Source of the DNA: a virus
IMG/VR virus record: IMGVR_UViG_3300043313_000135
Location: 1-39,491 of that record
Direction: 5' to 3' (one strand)
DNA length: 39,491 nt
The position numbers and the translations under genes were made by a program. Positions 6,683 through 15,383 of this stretch are shown piece after piece (the stretch's first letter is position 1; each line of letters opens with the position of its first letter). The notes below the pieces were generated by a model, which saw nothing but the letters and a program-made list of their open reading frames with translations, searched no databases and was not told the DNA's origin.

Positions 6683-7594
6683 ATGGCAGTCACGCTCGCT
6701 CAGGCGCAGGCGGCATCCACGAACATGCTGCAGCGCGGCGTCATTCAGGTCTTCATCGACGAGAGCCCGGTCCTTGACCGGCTGCCGTTCATGGAGATCG
6801 AGGGCAACGCCTACCAGTACACGAAGGAGTCGGCGCTGCCCGGCATCGCCTTCCGAGCCGTCAACGCGGCCTACACCGAGTCGACGGGCGCTGTCGTCAA
6901 CGCGACGGTCGGCCTGAAGATCTTCGGCGGCGACGCGGACGTCGACCGTTTCATCGCCCGGACGATGGGCAATCTCATGGATCAGCGGGCGCTGCAGACT
7001 CGCCTGAAGGCGAAGGCGGCCGCGATCTTCTTCACGCAGTACTTCTTCAATGGGGACTCGACGACCCCGGAGCAGTTCGACGGCCTGAAGAAGATGCTCA
7101 CCGGGGCGCAGTTGATCTCGGCCGGGGCGAACGGAGCGACGCTGACGCTCTCGATGCTCGACTCGCTGATCGCTGCCGTCGTCGGCGGCCCCGACGTGAT
7201 CTACGCGAACGACTTCCTGATCGCGAAGATCAACGCGCTCGTCATCGCGACGGGCGGCACGCTGCCGGTCACTCGGGATCAGTACGGGAAGCAGGTCCGC
7301 TTCTATGCGGGCGTGCCGATCGTCGATCCGGGGCTCTCGACCGACGGCGTGACCCGGATCCTGCCGTTCACCGAGACGCAGGGCACCGACACGGCGATCG
7401 ACGCTTCGATCTACGCCGTCAAGTTCGGCGAGCAGGAGTTCATCAGCGGACTCACGAACGGCGGGATCGACGTCTACGATCTCGGCGAACTCGAAACCAA
7501 GCCCGCGTACCGGACGCGGATCGAGGCGTACATGGCGCTCGCGAACTTCAACGGGAAGGCCGCGGCTCGCCTTCAGGGCGTTCGACAGGCATAG
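6683..7594 (+). CDS. Major capsid protein (HK97-fold), 303 aa
   Basis: The start MAVTLAQAQAASTNMLQRGVIQVFIDESPVLDRLPF is typical of the gp7-like major capsid family in siphophages, with a helical N-terminus leading into the E-loop region. GVPIVDPG..., PFTETQGTDTAIDASIYAVKFGEQEFISGL and a C-terminal LETKPAYRTRIEAYMAL match the P-domain and A-domain core. The length of about 300 residues is usual for the family without a cleaved delta domain. It forms the icosahedral shell. Scaffold lies upstream and connectors downstream. Confidence 0.9.
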   Translation: MAVTLAQAQAASTNMLQRGVIQVFIDESPVLDRLPFMEIEGNAYQYTKESALPGIAFRAVNAAYTESTGAVVNATVGLKIFGGDADVDRFIARTMGNLMDQRALQTRLKAKAAAIFFTQYFFNGDSTTPEQFDGLKKMLTGAQLISAGANGATLTLSMLDSLIAAVVGGPDVIYANDFLIAKINALVIATGGTLPVTRDQYGKQVRFYAGVPIVDPGLSTDGVTRILPFTETQGTDTAIDASIYAVKFGEQEFISGLTNGGIDVYDLGELETKPAYRTRIEAYMALANFNGKAAARLQGVRQA

Positions 7595-7618
7595 CTCCTG
7601 TCGGCGTAAGCTGACGTC

Positions 7619-8239
7619 ATGGCACGAGATCGACAGCGGTTCTCACCCCCTCCGGGATGGTCGTCGAAAGGCGAGCGGATCCGGGATCGGGACGGGAACC
7701 CTGTCGGGCTCGGACTGGTGCAAGGTGAAGGAGATCCCGCAATGGCGAAGACACAGAACAGCGCGGAGGATATCGTCGCTCGCGGAGCCGACGTGCCCCT
7801 CGCGCTCGCAACGCAGGCAACGACTCGGGACGCGCTCACGGATCCCCGCGAGGGCGATATCATCCCCGACGTCGACACAAAGGGCTACCACGTCGGCGAG
7901 GTCCGGCAGCCTGCCGAGCCGGTCCTGACGCGGGGCGGCGACGTGCAGTTCGAGTCGCTCGGCGACACGGGCCCGTCGAAGTTCCCGTCGAGCTACGCCG
8001 AAGAGCAGGCCGCGATGGACAAGCGGCTGTCGAGCGATCCGGCCTACGCCGGGACGGTCCATGTCCCGGTCCATGCCGACCCCGACACGGCTGACGCGGC
8101 CTACCGCGAGCGGCTCGCTGCCGACAAGCCTTCCCGAAGCTCTCGGGACACCGGCACCGGCCGGGGCAACGTCGCGAGCGATCTCGACAGCGACTCGGCG
8201 AACGTCGCCGGGAAGCAGGCTCGGGAAGACAAGAGCTAG
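7619..8239 (+). CDS. Hypothetical head-module protein, 206 aa (possible internal start at 7742)
   Basis: The frame opens at ATG 7619. A much better Shine-Dalgarno (GAAGGAG at 7727-7733) precedes an in-frame ATG at 7742, which would give a 165-aa protein starting MAKTQNSAED; either or both starts may be used. The protein is hydrophilic and rich in Asp, Ser, Arg and Pro with little predicted fold (GEVRQPAEPVLTRGGDVQFESLGD). It lies between capsid and connector, where capsid decoration or structural proteins often occur. Family not recognised. Confidence 0.6.
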   Translation: MARDRQRFSPPPGWSSKGERIRDRDGNPVGLGLVQGEGDPAMAKTQNSAEDIVARGADVPLALATQATTRDALTDPREGDIIPDVDTKGYHVGEVRQPAEPVLTRGGDVQFESLGDTGPSKFPSSYAEEQAAMDKRLSSDPAYAGTVHVPVHADPDTADAAYRERLAADKPSRSSRDTGTGRGNVASDLDSDSANVAGKQAREDKS

Positions 8240-8245
8240 CCCTTC

Positions 8246-8752
8246 ATGGCGATCGACGCTACCGTCGGCGGGGCGTCGGCGAACTCGTACTTGACGGTCG
8301 CAGCGGCCGATCTTCTCGCCGCGTCCGAACTCGGGCGCGACATGAAGGCATGGGTCGCTGCGACCGTTGACGAGAAGGAAGCTGCGCTGCTCCGGGCGAC
8401 CGAAGAGGTCGACGCGGAGGTCGGCCGGGTCGCCTACCCGGCGACGACGACGCAGGCGCTTCTCTTTCCCCGGCGCGACGACTACGTGCAGGCGACAGGG
8501 ATCTACTACGTGCCCGGCAGGCTTCAGCGGGCGACGATCCTGCAGGCGGCCTTCCTGCTCCGGAACGCGGACCTTCTCGACGACGCTGTGAGCTTCCGAG
8601 CTAGGGGCCTGCAGAACTTCTCGAACCCGGACGGCACGAGCGGTCAGCTAGCCGACGACGCGAGCTTCGGCCGGATGCACCCACGGGCGCAGGCTCTCCT
8701 GACGAGCTTCGCTGCCGAAGGCGCGGTCATCGCGACGATCATCCCGACATGA
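8246..8752 (+). CDS. Head-tail connector (DnaT-like / Ad1-type adaptor), 168 aa
   Basis: The sequence ANSYLTVAAADLLAASELG...WVAATVDEKEAALLRATEEVD follows the pattern of phage head-tail adaptors that dock under the portal: ANSYvt..eAd....W..a...eKe.aL..At..lD. The later QALLFPRRDDYVQATGIYYVPGRLQRATILQAAFLL fits the helical core. The length is normal. It overlaps the gp10-like gene downstream by ATGA. Confidence 0.75.
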   Translation: MAIDATVGGASANSYLTVAAADLLAASELGRDMKAWVAATVDEKEAALLRATEEVDAEVGRVAYPATTTQALLFPRRDDYVQATGIYYVPGRLQRATILQAAFLLRNADLLDDAVSFRARGLQNFSNPDGTSGQLADDASFGRMHPRAQALLTSFAAEGAVIATIIPT

Positions 8753-9195
8753 AGCTCGTGACGAACTACTCGACGCTGAACCGCAACATCGTCACGGCGT
8801 TCGAGCGGGCGAAAGACGAGTCGGTCGGCGAAGCGAAGCGGAACGCCCCGGTCAGCGTCTCTCGCGGGATGAAGCTGAACTCCGGCGACGTGCAGGGCGG
8901 CCTGCGGGCGTCGATCGTCGCCGAACGGACGGACGTCGGCGCGTTCGAGCTTCGATCCCGGTTCGGCTCGGGCCTGCGCTACGCGATGCAGCGAGAGAAG
9001 GGCGGCACGATCCTGCCGGTCCGGAAGAAGCTGCTCTCGTGGGTCGACCCGATCACGGGCGAGCGGATCTTTGCGAAGCGTGTCGATCAGCGGCCGGGCG
9101 GCCCGCGTCAGCCCCGGCCGTACTCGCCGTTCATCGGCCCGGCAGGCGATCGCTTCCCCGAGTTCATGTCGGATCACCTGCGAGCACTCGGATGA
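8749..9195 (+). CDS. HK97 gp10-like head-tail / neck protein, 148 aa
   Basis: Recognised from a small neck-protein pattern. An N-terminal helix (NRNIVTAFERAKDESVGEAKRNAP) is followed by GDVQGGLRASI, then GLRYAMQREKGGTILPVRKKLL and a Pro-rich loop, ending GPAGDRFPEFMSDHLRAL. Typical gp10 homologues share the order 'A...aP..tG.L..SI........Y....E.Gt......pflrPA'. It likely completes the head-tail interface. Overlaps on both sides show operon membership. Confidence 0.75.
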   Translation: MKLVTNYSTLNRNIVTAFERAKDESVGEAKRNAPVSVSRGMKLNSGDVQGGLRASIVAERTDVGAFELRSRFGSGLRYAMQREKGGTILPVRKKLLSWVDPITGERIFAKRVDQRPGGPRQPRPYSPFIGPAGDRFPEFMSDHLRALG

Positions 9196-9287
9196 TCGAC
9201 TTCGTCGCCTTCGCGGTCATCATCATCGTCGTCGCGGCGGCCGGTGGGATCGTCTATCAGGAGCTTCAGAAGCGGAGCCGGAAGTGA
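9192..9287 (+). CDS. Tiny membrane protein, 31 aa
   Basis: ATG at 9192 overlaps the gp10-like stop and the end overlaps the next GTG. One membrane helix (FVAFAVIIIVVAAAGGIVY) is followed by a basic tail (KRSRK). A transmembrane peptide in the connector region is unusual and its role is unknown. Overlap on both sides and membrane character argue that it is translated. Confidence 0.55.
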   Translation: MIDFVAFAVIIIVVAAAGGIVYQELQKRSRK

Positions 9288-9745
9288 TCGACGTCGTCGA
9301 CGGTCTGCGCGACCTGCTCGAACCCCCGGACGCACAGAACGACGGCTTCAGCCTGAACGGCGTGGCGATCGACCGCTCGTGTGCGGAGCCGATCGGCGAC
9401 GCGCAGGCGAACACGGTCTACGCATGGGAGGAAGCCTGCCGCGACAAGCCGATCGGCACCGGGGAAGTGCAGCGCGACTTCGAGATCGTCGTGCTCTACG
9501 TCGCCGACGGGGCGGGCGAGCTTGCGATAGGGCAGCGATCCCGCGACGTGTCCGAAGCTCTGGACGCGAAGCGGGAGGCGTACATGAAGCTCATCCGCGA
9601 GAACGCGAACATCGGCTTCGGTGGAGACGCACCCACCGGGCGGGGTAACATTCAGGCGACGAGTGATGCTGACGCGCTGCGCCAGTTCGCGACTCGGGGC
9701 ATTGCGATCAGGGTGACGGGCTGGCGGCTCGTGACCGGACAGTAA
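9284..9745 (+). CDS. Probable tail terminator / tail completion protein, 153 aa
   Basis: GTG at 9284 overlaps the previous stop. The order LLEPPDAQNDGFSLNGVAIDR...ANTVYAWEEACRDKPIGTGEVQRDFEIVVLYVAD..., then SRDVSEALDAKREAYMKLIREN, is like siphophage tail terminators (gpU/gp17-like): an alpha/beta fold with a central helix carrying regularly spaced charged residues. Position directly after gp10-like supports it. Assignment is by position and pattern, not by a diagnostic motif. Confidence 0.6.
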   Translation: MIDVVDGLRDLLEPPDAQNDGFSLNGVAIDRSCAEPIGDAQANTVYAWEEACRDKPIGTGEVQRDFEIVVLYVADGAGELAIGQRSRDVSEALDAKREAYMKLIRENANIGFGGDAPTGRGNIQATSDADALRQFATRGIAIRVTGWRLVTGQ

Positions 9746-9757
9746 GGAGAGCCGTCA

Positions 9758-10396
9758 ATGTCTCAGATGAGCGACTATCTCGAAGACGCGATCCGGAACT
9801 ACATGAAGGGATCAGCCTTCCCGGCAGTCCCGGTCGTCGAACTGATCGCGCTCTACACCGCGGCCCCCTCCGACTCGGGCGGCGGCACGGAGGTCGCGAA
9901 CGCGGTCGCGTACAAGCGCACCCCGATCGCGGTCGGCGGCTGGACGTCGGGCGGCGCGGGCTCGGGCTCGATCTCGAACACGGCGGCGATCACCTTCCCG
10001 ACGGCGTCGGGTTCGTGGGGCACGATCACGCACGTCGGCGTCTTCGACGATCTGGCGGTCGCAGGCGGCGGCTCGACGACCCTCGCGGCGGATCCCGCGA
10101 TCGGCGCGACGAACTTCAAGTTCACGTCGGTCACGGGCTTCTCGACTGGCGACTGGATCAAGATCGGCACGGGCGGCGGGGCCGAGTACCTGCGGATCAT
10201 CACCGTCGGCACGGCGGGCTCGGGCGGCACGGGCGTCGACGTCGACGGCCCGACGCTGATCGACCACGCGAACGCTGAAGCGGTTGTCGAGGTCGGGAAC
10301 CTTCTGATGTGGGGCGCTCTCACCGCATCGAAGGCCGTCGGCACGAGCGATACGTTCCAGTTCGCGGCAGGCACGCTCGTTCTGACGTTCGCATAG
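9758..10396 (+). CDS. Tail-fibre-like structural protein, 212 aa
   Basis: Preceded by AAGGAGAG. The sequence YLEDAIRNYMKGSAFPAVPVVELIALYTAAPSDSGGGTEV, then AVAYKRTPIAVGGWT and AAITFPTASGSWGTITHVGVFD, ends GNLLMWGALTASKAVGTSDTFQFAAGTLVLTF. This is the pattern of the phage tail-fibre/structural family with 'LHTADPG..g..EV.g..Y.R..i' and 'FP.A...WGtithvgi.D'. A Gly/Thr-rich insert (residues about 100-170) interrupts the family core and may be an extra receptor-facing loop. It opens a set of probable surface proteins. Confidence 0.7.
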   Translation: MSQMSDYLEDAIRNYMKGSAFPAVPVVELIALYTAAPSDSGGGTEVANAVAYKRTPIAVGGWTSGGAGSGSISNTAAITFPTASGSWGTITHVGVFDDLAVAGGGSTTLAADPAIGATNFKFTSVTGFSTGDWIKIGTGGGAEYLRIITVGTAGSGGTGVDVDGPTLIDHANAEAVVEVGNLLMWGALTASKAVGTSDTFQFAAGTLVLTFA

Positions 10397-10400
10397 CCCG

Positions 10401-10982
10401 ATGGGAAAGCAGACGTTCCAAGAGACGCTCGTCACTCAGCAGGGGGCGGGCACCCTCTTCGCGACCTACACGACGCCGAAGAGCGTTATCAACCCGCAGG
10501 CGCTCGTCCAGCTTCCGGGCGGCTTCTTCTACGTCGGCCGGAAGCTTCGGGTCATCGCGAAGGGCGGGATCTCGAACATCGTGACGACGCCGGGGACGAT
10601 GCAGTTCCAAGTGAAGCTCGGGCCGACGGCGAACATCGCCGCGTTCGACACGGGCGCTCTGCAGCTAAACGCGAGCGCACACACGACGCTCCCGTTCTGG
10701 CTAGAGATCGAACTCACCTGTCGGTCGGTCGGCAGCGGCACGGCGGCGACCCTCTTCGGGCTCGCGCAGATCACCGGGAAGATGTTCACGTCGACGGCCG
10801 GGCAGACTGATGACGCTCAGGGGATGCAGACGCTCCTTGCACCGGCAACGGCTCCGGGCGTCGGCACGGGCTTCGACTCGACGACCGCGTCGATCCTTGA
10901 TCTGTGGGCGGGCTTCTCGATCTCGAATGCTGGCAACGGCGTTCAGATCCAGTCCTACGCCGTCGAAGATCTAGGCGGCTAA
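10401..10982 (+). CDS. Probable virion structural protein, 193 aa
   Basis: Beta-rich, with alternating hydrophobic residues (FATYTTPKSVINPQALVQLPGGFFYVGRKLRVIAKG, TMQFQVKLGPTANIAAFDTGA, LPFWLEIELTCRSVG). This pattern is shared by viral and tail beta-sandwich proteins of about this size. It lies between two probable fibre proteins and is four bases from each neighbour. Exact role unknown; decoration or minor tail protein. Confidence 0.6.
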   Translation: MGKQTFQETLVTQQGAGTLFATYTTPKSVINPQALVQLPGGFFYVGRKLRVIAKGGISNIVTTPGTMQFQVKLGPTANIAAFDTGALQLNASAHTTLPFWLEIELTCRSVGSGTAATLFGLAQITGKMFTSTAGQTDDAQGMQTLLAPATAPGVGTGFDSTTASILDLWAGFSISNAGNGVQIQSYAVEDLGG

Positions 10983-10986
10983 CCCG

Positions 10987-13017
10987 GTGCCGTTCGGGCC
11001 GGGCATCGTCGGCCCCGGAGGGCCCGTACAGGGCATCCTGCACCCCGGCTCCGGCTTCAGGTCGGGCGTTCTCTTCCTCCCGGCCGCCTATGTGGCGCAG
11101 ATCCCTCTCGACGGGGCGGCCGCGTTCTGGATCCTGAACGAAGCGAGCGGGCTCCCGCAGGACGTCATCGGCTCGGCGGACGCTTCGAGCGTCGCGAGCC
11201 TGACATACGGGCAGGCGGGGCCGCTGACGTCCGACCCGACGGCGACCGGGATCGACTTCGACGGCACGAACTCAGTCATCCAGATCCCGAATAACACGGC
11301 GCTCGACTTCGCCGACGGGCCGTTCAGTGTCGAAGTGTGGGTCCGGCGTGACGCGCTCTCCGGCGTGACCGTGTCGCAGATCATCGGCCGCGGCCTGAAC
11401 GGGTGGGCGGTCGGCTTCTCGAACGGGAACAAGTTCTATATCTCGAAGCAGAACGTCGGTCAGATCGTGACGGAGTCGGGCACGACCACCGATCTCGGCG
11501 TGTGGCATCACTTCGTGGCGACACGGAACTCGTCGGGCGGCGTCACGAAGATCTACAAGGATCGGGTGGACGTCACGGCGGCCGTCGGCGCTCAGACGAT
11601 CGTGAACGTCACCGCGACGATCGAGATCGGGAAGAACACCACGAACGGGTGGGGCTTCGACGGGGCTCTCGCGCTGCTCGCGGTCTATCCGCTCGAACTC
11701 GCTCCCCCGCAGATCGTCAATCATTGGGATCTCGCGACCGCGACGCCGGTCGTCATCCCCGGCGCGACGCAGGACGGAGCGGCCGGGCTCGACGGCGCGG
11801 GCATCGTCGACGCGGCCGCAGGCGTGATCGCGGGCGGGACGTCGAGCATCGCCGGGGCTGGCACTCTGTCGGCGAGCGGCGGCGTCATCCGCGGGTCCGC
11901 TTCGACCGATGGGGGCGTCGGGACGCTGTCGGCCGCGGGCTCGAACCTGATCTCGGGAGCTTCGAGCATGGCCGGGGCGGGGACCGTCAGCTTCGGGGCG
12001 ACGGTCACTCGTCAGGGCGCGGCGGCGATCGCTGGCGCAGGTACGCTGTCGGCTGGCGGGAGCGTCATCGTCGGCGGCGCTCTCGCCGCGACCGGCACGG
12101 GTTCGATCAGCTTCTCGGGCGGCGTCATCCGCGCCGGAGCTATGTCGATCGCCGGGAGCGGCGCTATAACGGCCGCTGCGGGCCTGACCGTCGCGGGTGG
12201 GGCATCCGTGGCCGGAACGGGCGCGGTGGGCGCTACGGCCGTCCTGACGCTGTCAGGGGCGCTTTCTGCGACCGGCGTCGGAACCCTGCAGGCTTCGGCG
12301 GGCCCGTCGACGATCGGCGGGGCGGCATCACTGGCCGGAGTCGGCACGCTGTCGGCAGCCGGGAGGATCGTCTTCACCGCGGCGGCGAGCCTGAACGGCA
12401 CGGGCGCTCTGACGGCCGGGGCGGGCGTGACGCGGGGCGCGGCGTCGAGCATGGCGGGCACCGGGACGCTCGGAGCTTCGGCGAAGCTCATCCTGACCGC
12501 TGCGAGTTCGATGACCGGCGTCGGGCTGATGACCGCAGACGCAGCGGGCGGGGCGAACGGCAGCGCGTCGATCGCCGGGGCCGGACAGATCTCCGCGAGC
12601 GCGGGCGTCCTGCGCGGTGGGGCGTTCTCGGCGAACGGCACCGGCTCGGTCGCCTTCGCTGCGCGGCTCACTCTCGGCGGATCCGCGAGCCCCACGGGCG
12701 CGGGCGCTCTGTCGGGATCCCCGCGGCTCGTCATCGGCGGCTCGTCGAGCCTGCCGGGAGTCGGCAGCCTGTCGGCAACGGGCGGGCGGATCGTGTCATT
12801 CGTCGCTCCGCTCGGCGGGCAGGGCTTCGTCAGCGCGACCGGGGACGCCTTCTTCGGCGGCGAGCCGATAGATCCGGGGGCCTACGCCGACGTCAGCGTC
12901 ACGCAGGGCCCGCGAGCTTCCGTGACGATCTCGGGCTTCGGGGGAGTCTCGCAATCCGGTCGGCCTTCGGCTACAGTGACCGTCGTGAAGACGACTGCGA
13001 ACGTGACCCGTGAGTGA
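10987..13017 (+). CDS. LamG-domain protein with tandem 20-residue repeats, 676 aa
   Basis: GTG start. Residues about 35-250 form a LamG/concanavalin-like domain: IDFDGTNSVIQIPNNTALDF, then FSVEVWVRRDAL, then VWHHFVATRN and a final IGKNTTNGWGFDGALALLAVYP; the family binds sugars or host surface. Residues about 263-622 are some 18 near-continuous repeats of 20 residues with consensus A-S-S-x-A-G-x-G-T-L-S-A-S-x-G-V-x-x-G-G. The last 50 residues return to a beta-like, non-repeated sequence. It is probably an adsorption or shaft protein. Little frame disruption is seen despite repetition. The stop overlaps the next GTG. Confidence 0.75.
   Translation: MPFGPGIVGPGGPVQGILHPGSGFRSGVLFLPAAYVAQIPLDGAAAFWILNEASGLPQDVIGSADASSVASLTYGQAGPLTSDPTATGIDFDGTNSVIQIPNNTALDFADGPFSVEVWVRRDALSGVTVSQIIGRGLNGWAVGFSNGNKFYISKQNVGQIVTESGTTTDLGVWHHFVATRNSSGGVTKIYKDRVDVTAAVGAQTIVNVTATIEIGKNTTNGWGFDGALALLAVYPLELAPPQIVNHWDLATATPVVIPGATQDGAAGLDGAGIVDAAAGVIAGGTSSIAGAGTLSASGGVIRGSASTDGGVGTLSAAGSNLISGASSMAGAGTVSFGATVTRQGAAAIAGAGTLSAGGSVIVGGALAATGTGSISFSGGVIRAGAMSIAGSGAITAAAGLTVAGGASVAGTGAVGATAVLTLSGALSATGVGTLQASAGPSTIGGAASLAGVGTLSAAGRIVFTAAASLNGTGALTAGAGVTRGAASSMAGTGTLGASAKLILTAASSMTGVGLMTADAAGGANGSASIAGAGQISASAGVLRGGAFSANGTGSVAFAARLTLGGSASPTGAGALSGSPRLVIGGSSSLPGVGSLSATGGRIVSFVAPLGGQGFVSATGDAFFGGEPIDPGAYADVSVTQGPRASVTISGFGGVSQSGRPSATVTVVKTTANVTRE
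11773..12866 (+). repeat. Tandem 60-nt (20-residue) coding repeats
   Basis: About 18 consecutive units within the LamG gene. Units align on the Gly-x-Gly core (for example TSSIAGAGTLSASGGVIRGS and ASSMAGAGTVSFGATVTRQG). Most are exactly 20 residues, with two differing by one. DNA units are diverged, so this is an old, protein-level repeat. Confidence 0.75.
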
Positions 13018-13360
13018 TCTCACCGTGAAGCGGGGCGACACGATCACCCTCGCGATCGCGGCGAAGAAGGCCGACGGCACCGCGCAGTCGCTCGTCGGGA
13101 AGACGCTGATCTTCACGGCGAAGGATCGACTCTCGGATGCGGATCCGGGCGTCTTTCAGAAGGCGATCGGCTCGGGGATCGTCGTCGACAACGCAGCGGG
13201 CGGGCTCGCCACGGTCACGATCGCCCCGGCTGACACGTCCGGCTTCACCGGACCGCGTACTCTTCTGTGGGACATTCAGATGACCGATCAGGCGACGAGC
13301 GACAAGAAGACACTCGACGAAGGCAAGCTGTACGTCCGGCCGGACGTCACTCGAACGTAG
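13010..13360 (+). CDS. BppU-like / Ig-like tail accessory protein, 116 aa
   Basis: GTG start at 13010 overlaps the preceding stop. The order VKRGDTITLAIAAKKADGTAQSLVGKTLIFTAKD...F.KAIGSGI..DNAAGGLATVTIAPADT...LLWDIQMTD...KTLDEGKLYV is the compact beta-sandwich seen in BppU N-terminal and related tail proteins. In those proteins it attaches receptor-binding parts. The pattern is seen; the role is inferred. Confidence 0.65.
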   Translation: MSDLTVKRGDTITLAIAAKKADGTAQSLVGKTLIFTAKDRLSDADPGVFQKAIGSGIVVDNAAGGLATVTIAPADTSGFTGPRTLLWDIQMTDQATSDKKTLDEGKLYVRPDVTRT

Positions 13361-13371
13361 GGAGAGATCTC

Positions 13372-13704
13372 ATGGCGACAGACGAGTTCGAGCCGCGGCG
13401 GGCGGATCCGGATCAGACCTTCGGCTACACGGGCAGCGACACGAAGAAGCTCCCGCTCGGCGACGACCTGACCGAAGAGCAGGAGATCGAGGGGTGGGCG
13501 ATCACCGGCTTCGACCCCGAGACAGGGGATCGCGAGATCACCCGGTCCGGCGTGCAGAAGACGTTCAAGTCGGACGCTGACGGGATCGTCCGGCCGACGT
13601 CGATCGAAGAGGTCCGGGTGCTCGACGCATATCAGCTTCCGGTCGCTCGATCGGTTCAGAAGGCAGAGAAGACTCCGGAAGCTTCCGGCAAGAAGGAGGG
13701 CTAG
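13372..13704 (+). CDS. Hypothetical protein, 110 aa
   Basis: Preceded by GGGAGAG. Hydrophilic and acidic with few hydrophobic stretches (EFEPRRADPDQTFGYTGSDTKKLPLG), and a Lys-rich C-terminus. No recognised domain. It lies just upstream of the tail tube gene, where small linker or assembly proteins are found. Function unknown. Confidence 0.65.
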   Translation: MATDEFEPRRADPDQTFGYTGSDTKKLPLGDDLTEEQEIEGWAITGFDPETGDREITRSGVQKTFKSDADGIVRPTSIEEVRVLDAYQLPVARSVQKAEKTPEASGKKEG

Positions 13705-13707
13705 GCG

Positions 13708-14718
13708 ATGCCTGCCGGGAATATCGCCGATCTCGCGATCGGCCTTCAGGCGGCGAAGGGCACCGCGTCGATCGTCTCTTCGGTCCGGACCTATCTCATG
13801 GACGGCGGGCTTGCCCCCGTTCGCGAGACGGCGGACGTCGAAGAGACGTCGGGCGGGCGGCTCCGGAACACCGCCTACGTCAAGTCGATCCGCGGGGAAG
13901 GATCCCCGAAGATCGCCGTCCGGCCGGGCGTCATCGGAATGCTGCTCTACGGCGCGATGGGCGCAAAGGCCGTCACCGGGTCGTCTGACCCGTGGACCCA
14001 TACCTTCACCCTCGCGGCGACGCAGCCCTACCTGACGTTCTGGCGCTCGCTGTCGGGCCTCTTCGAGCGGTTCGCGGACTGCAAGATCACGAGCCTGAAC
14101 TTCGAGTCGACGTCGGGCGGCATCCTAGCCTGCACCGTCGGCATCGTCGGCCTGCAGCCCGTCTTCAAGAGCACGATCGAGCCGACGGGCGCAGCCGAGA
14201 CGACCGAGCCGTTCCTGCACATGGACGGCAAGGGTCAGTTCCTCGTCGAGACAGTCCCGGTCGCGTCGATCAGCGCGGCTCGGGTGAACTTCGCGACCGG
14301 CGTCGCGGCGACGTGGGGCGACAGCATTCAGCCGGATCAGGCCGCGGAAGGGATGCAGGAAGTCGTCATCGAAGCGGAGCAGACGATCACGAACTACGCC
14401 GAGTGGAACCGCTTCCACTACGGCACGGCGACCCCGTCGGACAACGCCGTCCCGACGCCGGTCATCGTCGAGCTTGCGGGCTCGGGCATCGACTTCAAGT
14501 GGTCGAAGCGCACCACGACCGGTACGGTGGCGACGCCGGAACGGTCGCTCGATATCTCCGCGACACGGGTTCAGATCCTCGCGGTCGAAGGTCAGGACTC
14601 GAACAACGACGGCACCCCGATCAAGCGGACCGTCCGGTACAAGGTCTACACGCCCGCTTCGGGCTCGGGCCTGACCGCTGTCCTGAAGAACGGCACCGCT
14701 TCCTACGCTGCGTCCTGA
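13708..14718 (+). CDS. Major tail tube protein, 336 aa
   Basis: It lies before the tail chaperones and tape measure, the standard place for the major tail protein that forms the tube. The start NIADLAIGLQAAKGTASIVSS, the IGMLLYGAMGAKAVTGSSDPWTHTFTL core and PERSLDISATRVQILAVE are typical of siphophage tail-tube proteins. It is longer than the short tubes (150-250 aa), suggesting an added domain. A paralogue of similar length (329 aa) lies beyond the tape measure at 17949. Its TGA overlaps the next start. Confidence 0.8.
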   Translation: MPAGNIADLAIGLQAAKGTASIVSSVRTYLMDGGLAPVRETADVEETSGGRLRNTAYVKSIRGEGSPKIAVRPGVIGMLLYGAMGAKAVTGSSDPWTHTFTLAATQPYLTFWRSLSGLFERFADCKITSLNFESTSGGILACTVGIVGLQPVFKSTIEPTGAAETTEPFLHMDGKGQFLVETVPVASISAARVNFATGVAATWGDSIQPDQAAEGMQEVVIEAEQTITNYAEWNRFHYGTATPSDNAVPTPVIVELAGSGIDFKWSKRTTTGTVATPERSLDISATRVQILAVEGQDSNNDGTPIKRTVRYKVYTPASGSGLTAVLKNGTASYAAS

Positions 14719-15383
14719 TGACGCAGAAGACGGCGCTCGCGGCGTGGTCGCAGTCATCGCTGCGACCCGTCGTGCTGCCGTCCGGCACGAAGGCGCTGAT
14801 CGTCCTGCCGGACGTCAACCTGCTCGTTCGCACGGGCAAGATCCCGGAGGAACTGACCGCGATCGCAATGAAGTTCGCGACGACCGGGATCAGCGCGGCC
14901 GAGATCACGAGCCCGCAGGAGATCATGGAGTTCGTGCGCCTGACGTATGCGCTCGTCGCCGACTCCCTGCGCTATCTCGCTCTCGCCGACTCCGAAGCTT
15001 GGGAGACGTTCAGGGAGACGGGCGAGAGCCCGACGGTCGAAGGGTGGGAGACGATCGCCGTCGACGGGCCCGAACTCGCGCAGATGCAGATAGATCAGGC
15101 CGATATCGAAGCTCTGGCGGCGATCGCCGGGCGGATGAAGACGCCGAACGAGGTCACGGCTGTCTCGCGGTATGACCGCGGGCTGCTCACGACGGAAGGG
15201 GCGCTCGCGGCTATCAAGCCGGACGTCGGGCAGCGGGTCGGCGACTACGCCCCGTTTCGTGGCGAGCCCGCGGGCGCTGACACTGGCGCGGACGGCCGCG
15301 ATGTTCGGGCAACGGCCGTCGTCGCTGCTCGAAGTGTCGGACCCGGTGGTCGCACTCGCACTCGACGAAGCTCTCGCGGTTAG
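14718..15383 (+). CDS. Tail assembly chaperone G (upstream frame), 221 aa
   Basis: ATG overlaps the tube stop. It is mixed helical up to about residue 180. Beyond that the sequence becomes Arg/Gly-rich (ATAVVAARSVGPGGRTRTRRSSRG), typical of the short unshifted tail of a chaperone gene whose main extension is in another frame. G proteins bind the tape measure and tail tube during tail assembly. Homology is not obvious; the call rests on position before the tape measure, overlapping frames and the shift site. Confidence 0.75.
   Translation: MTQKTALAAWSQSSLRPVVLPSGTKALIVLPDVNLLVRTGKIPEELTAIAMKFATTGISAAEITSPQEIMEFVRLTYALVADSLRYLALADSEAWETFRETGESPTVEGWETIAVDGPELAQMQIDQADIEALAAIAGRMKTPNEVTAVSRYDRGLLTTEGALAAIKPDVGQRVGDYAPFRGEPAGADTGADGRDVRATAVVAARSVGPGGRTRTRRSSRG

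Noticed and set aside
11773-12866. Regular 60-nt repeats as a possible CRISPR array
   Set aside because: Repeats are diverged, translated, without constant repeats and unique spacers, and lie in a structural gene.
11403-13013. 536-aa Arg/Gly-rich frame on + strand within the LamG gene
   Set aside because: Out-of-frame reading of the 60-nt repeats; it lacks a start context and the LamG frame shows domain and repeat order.
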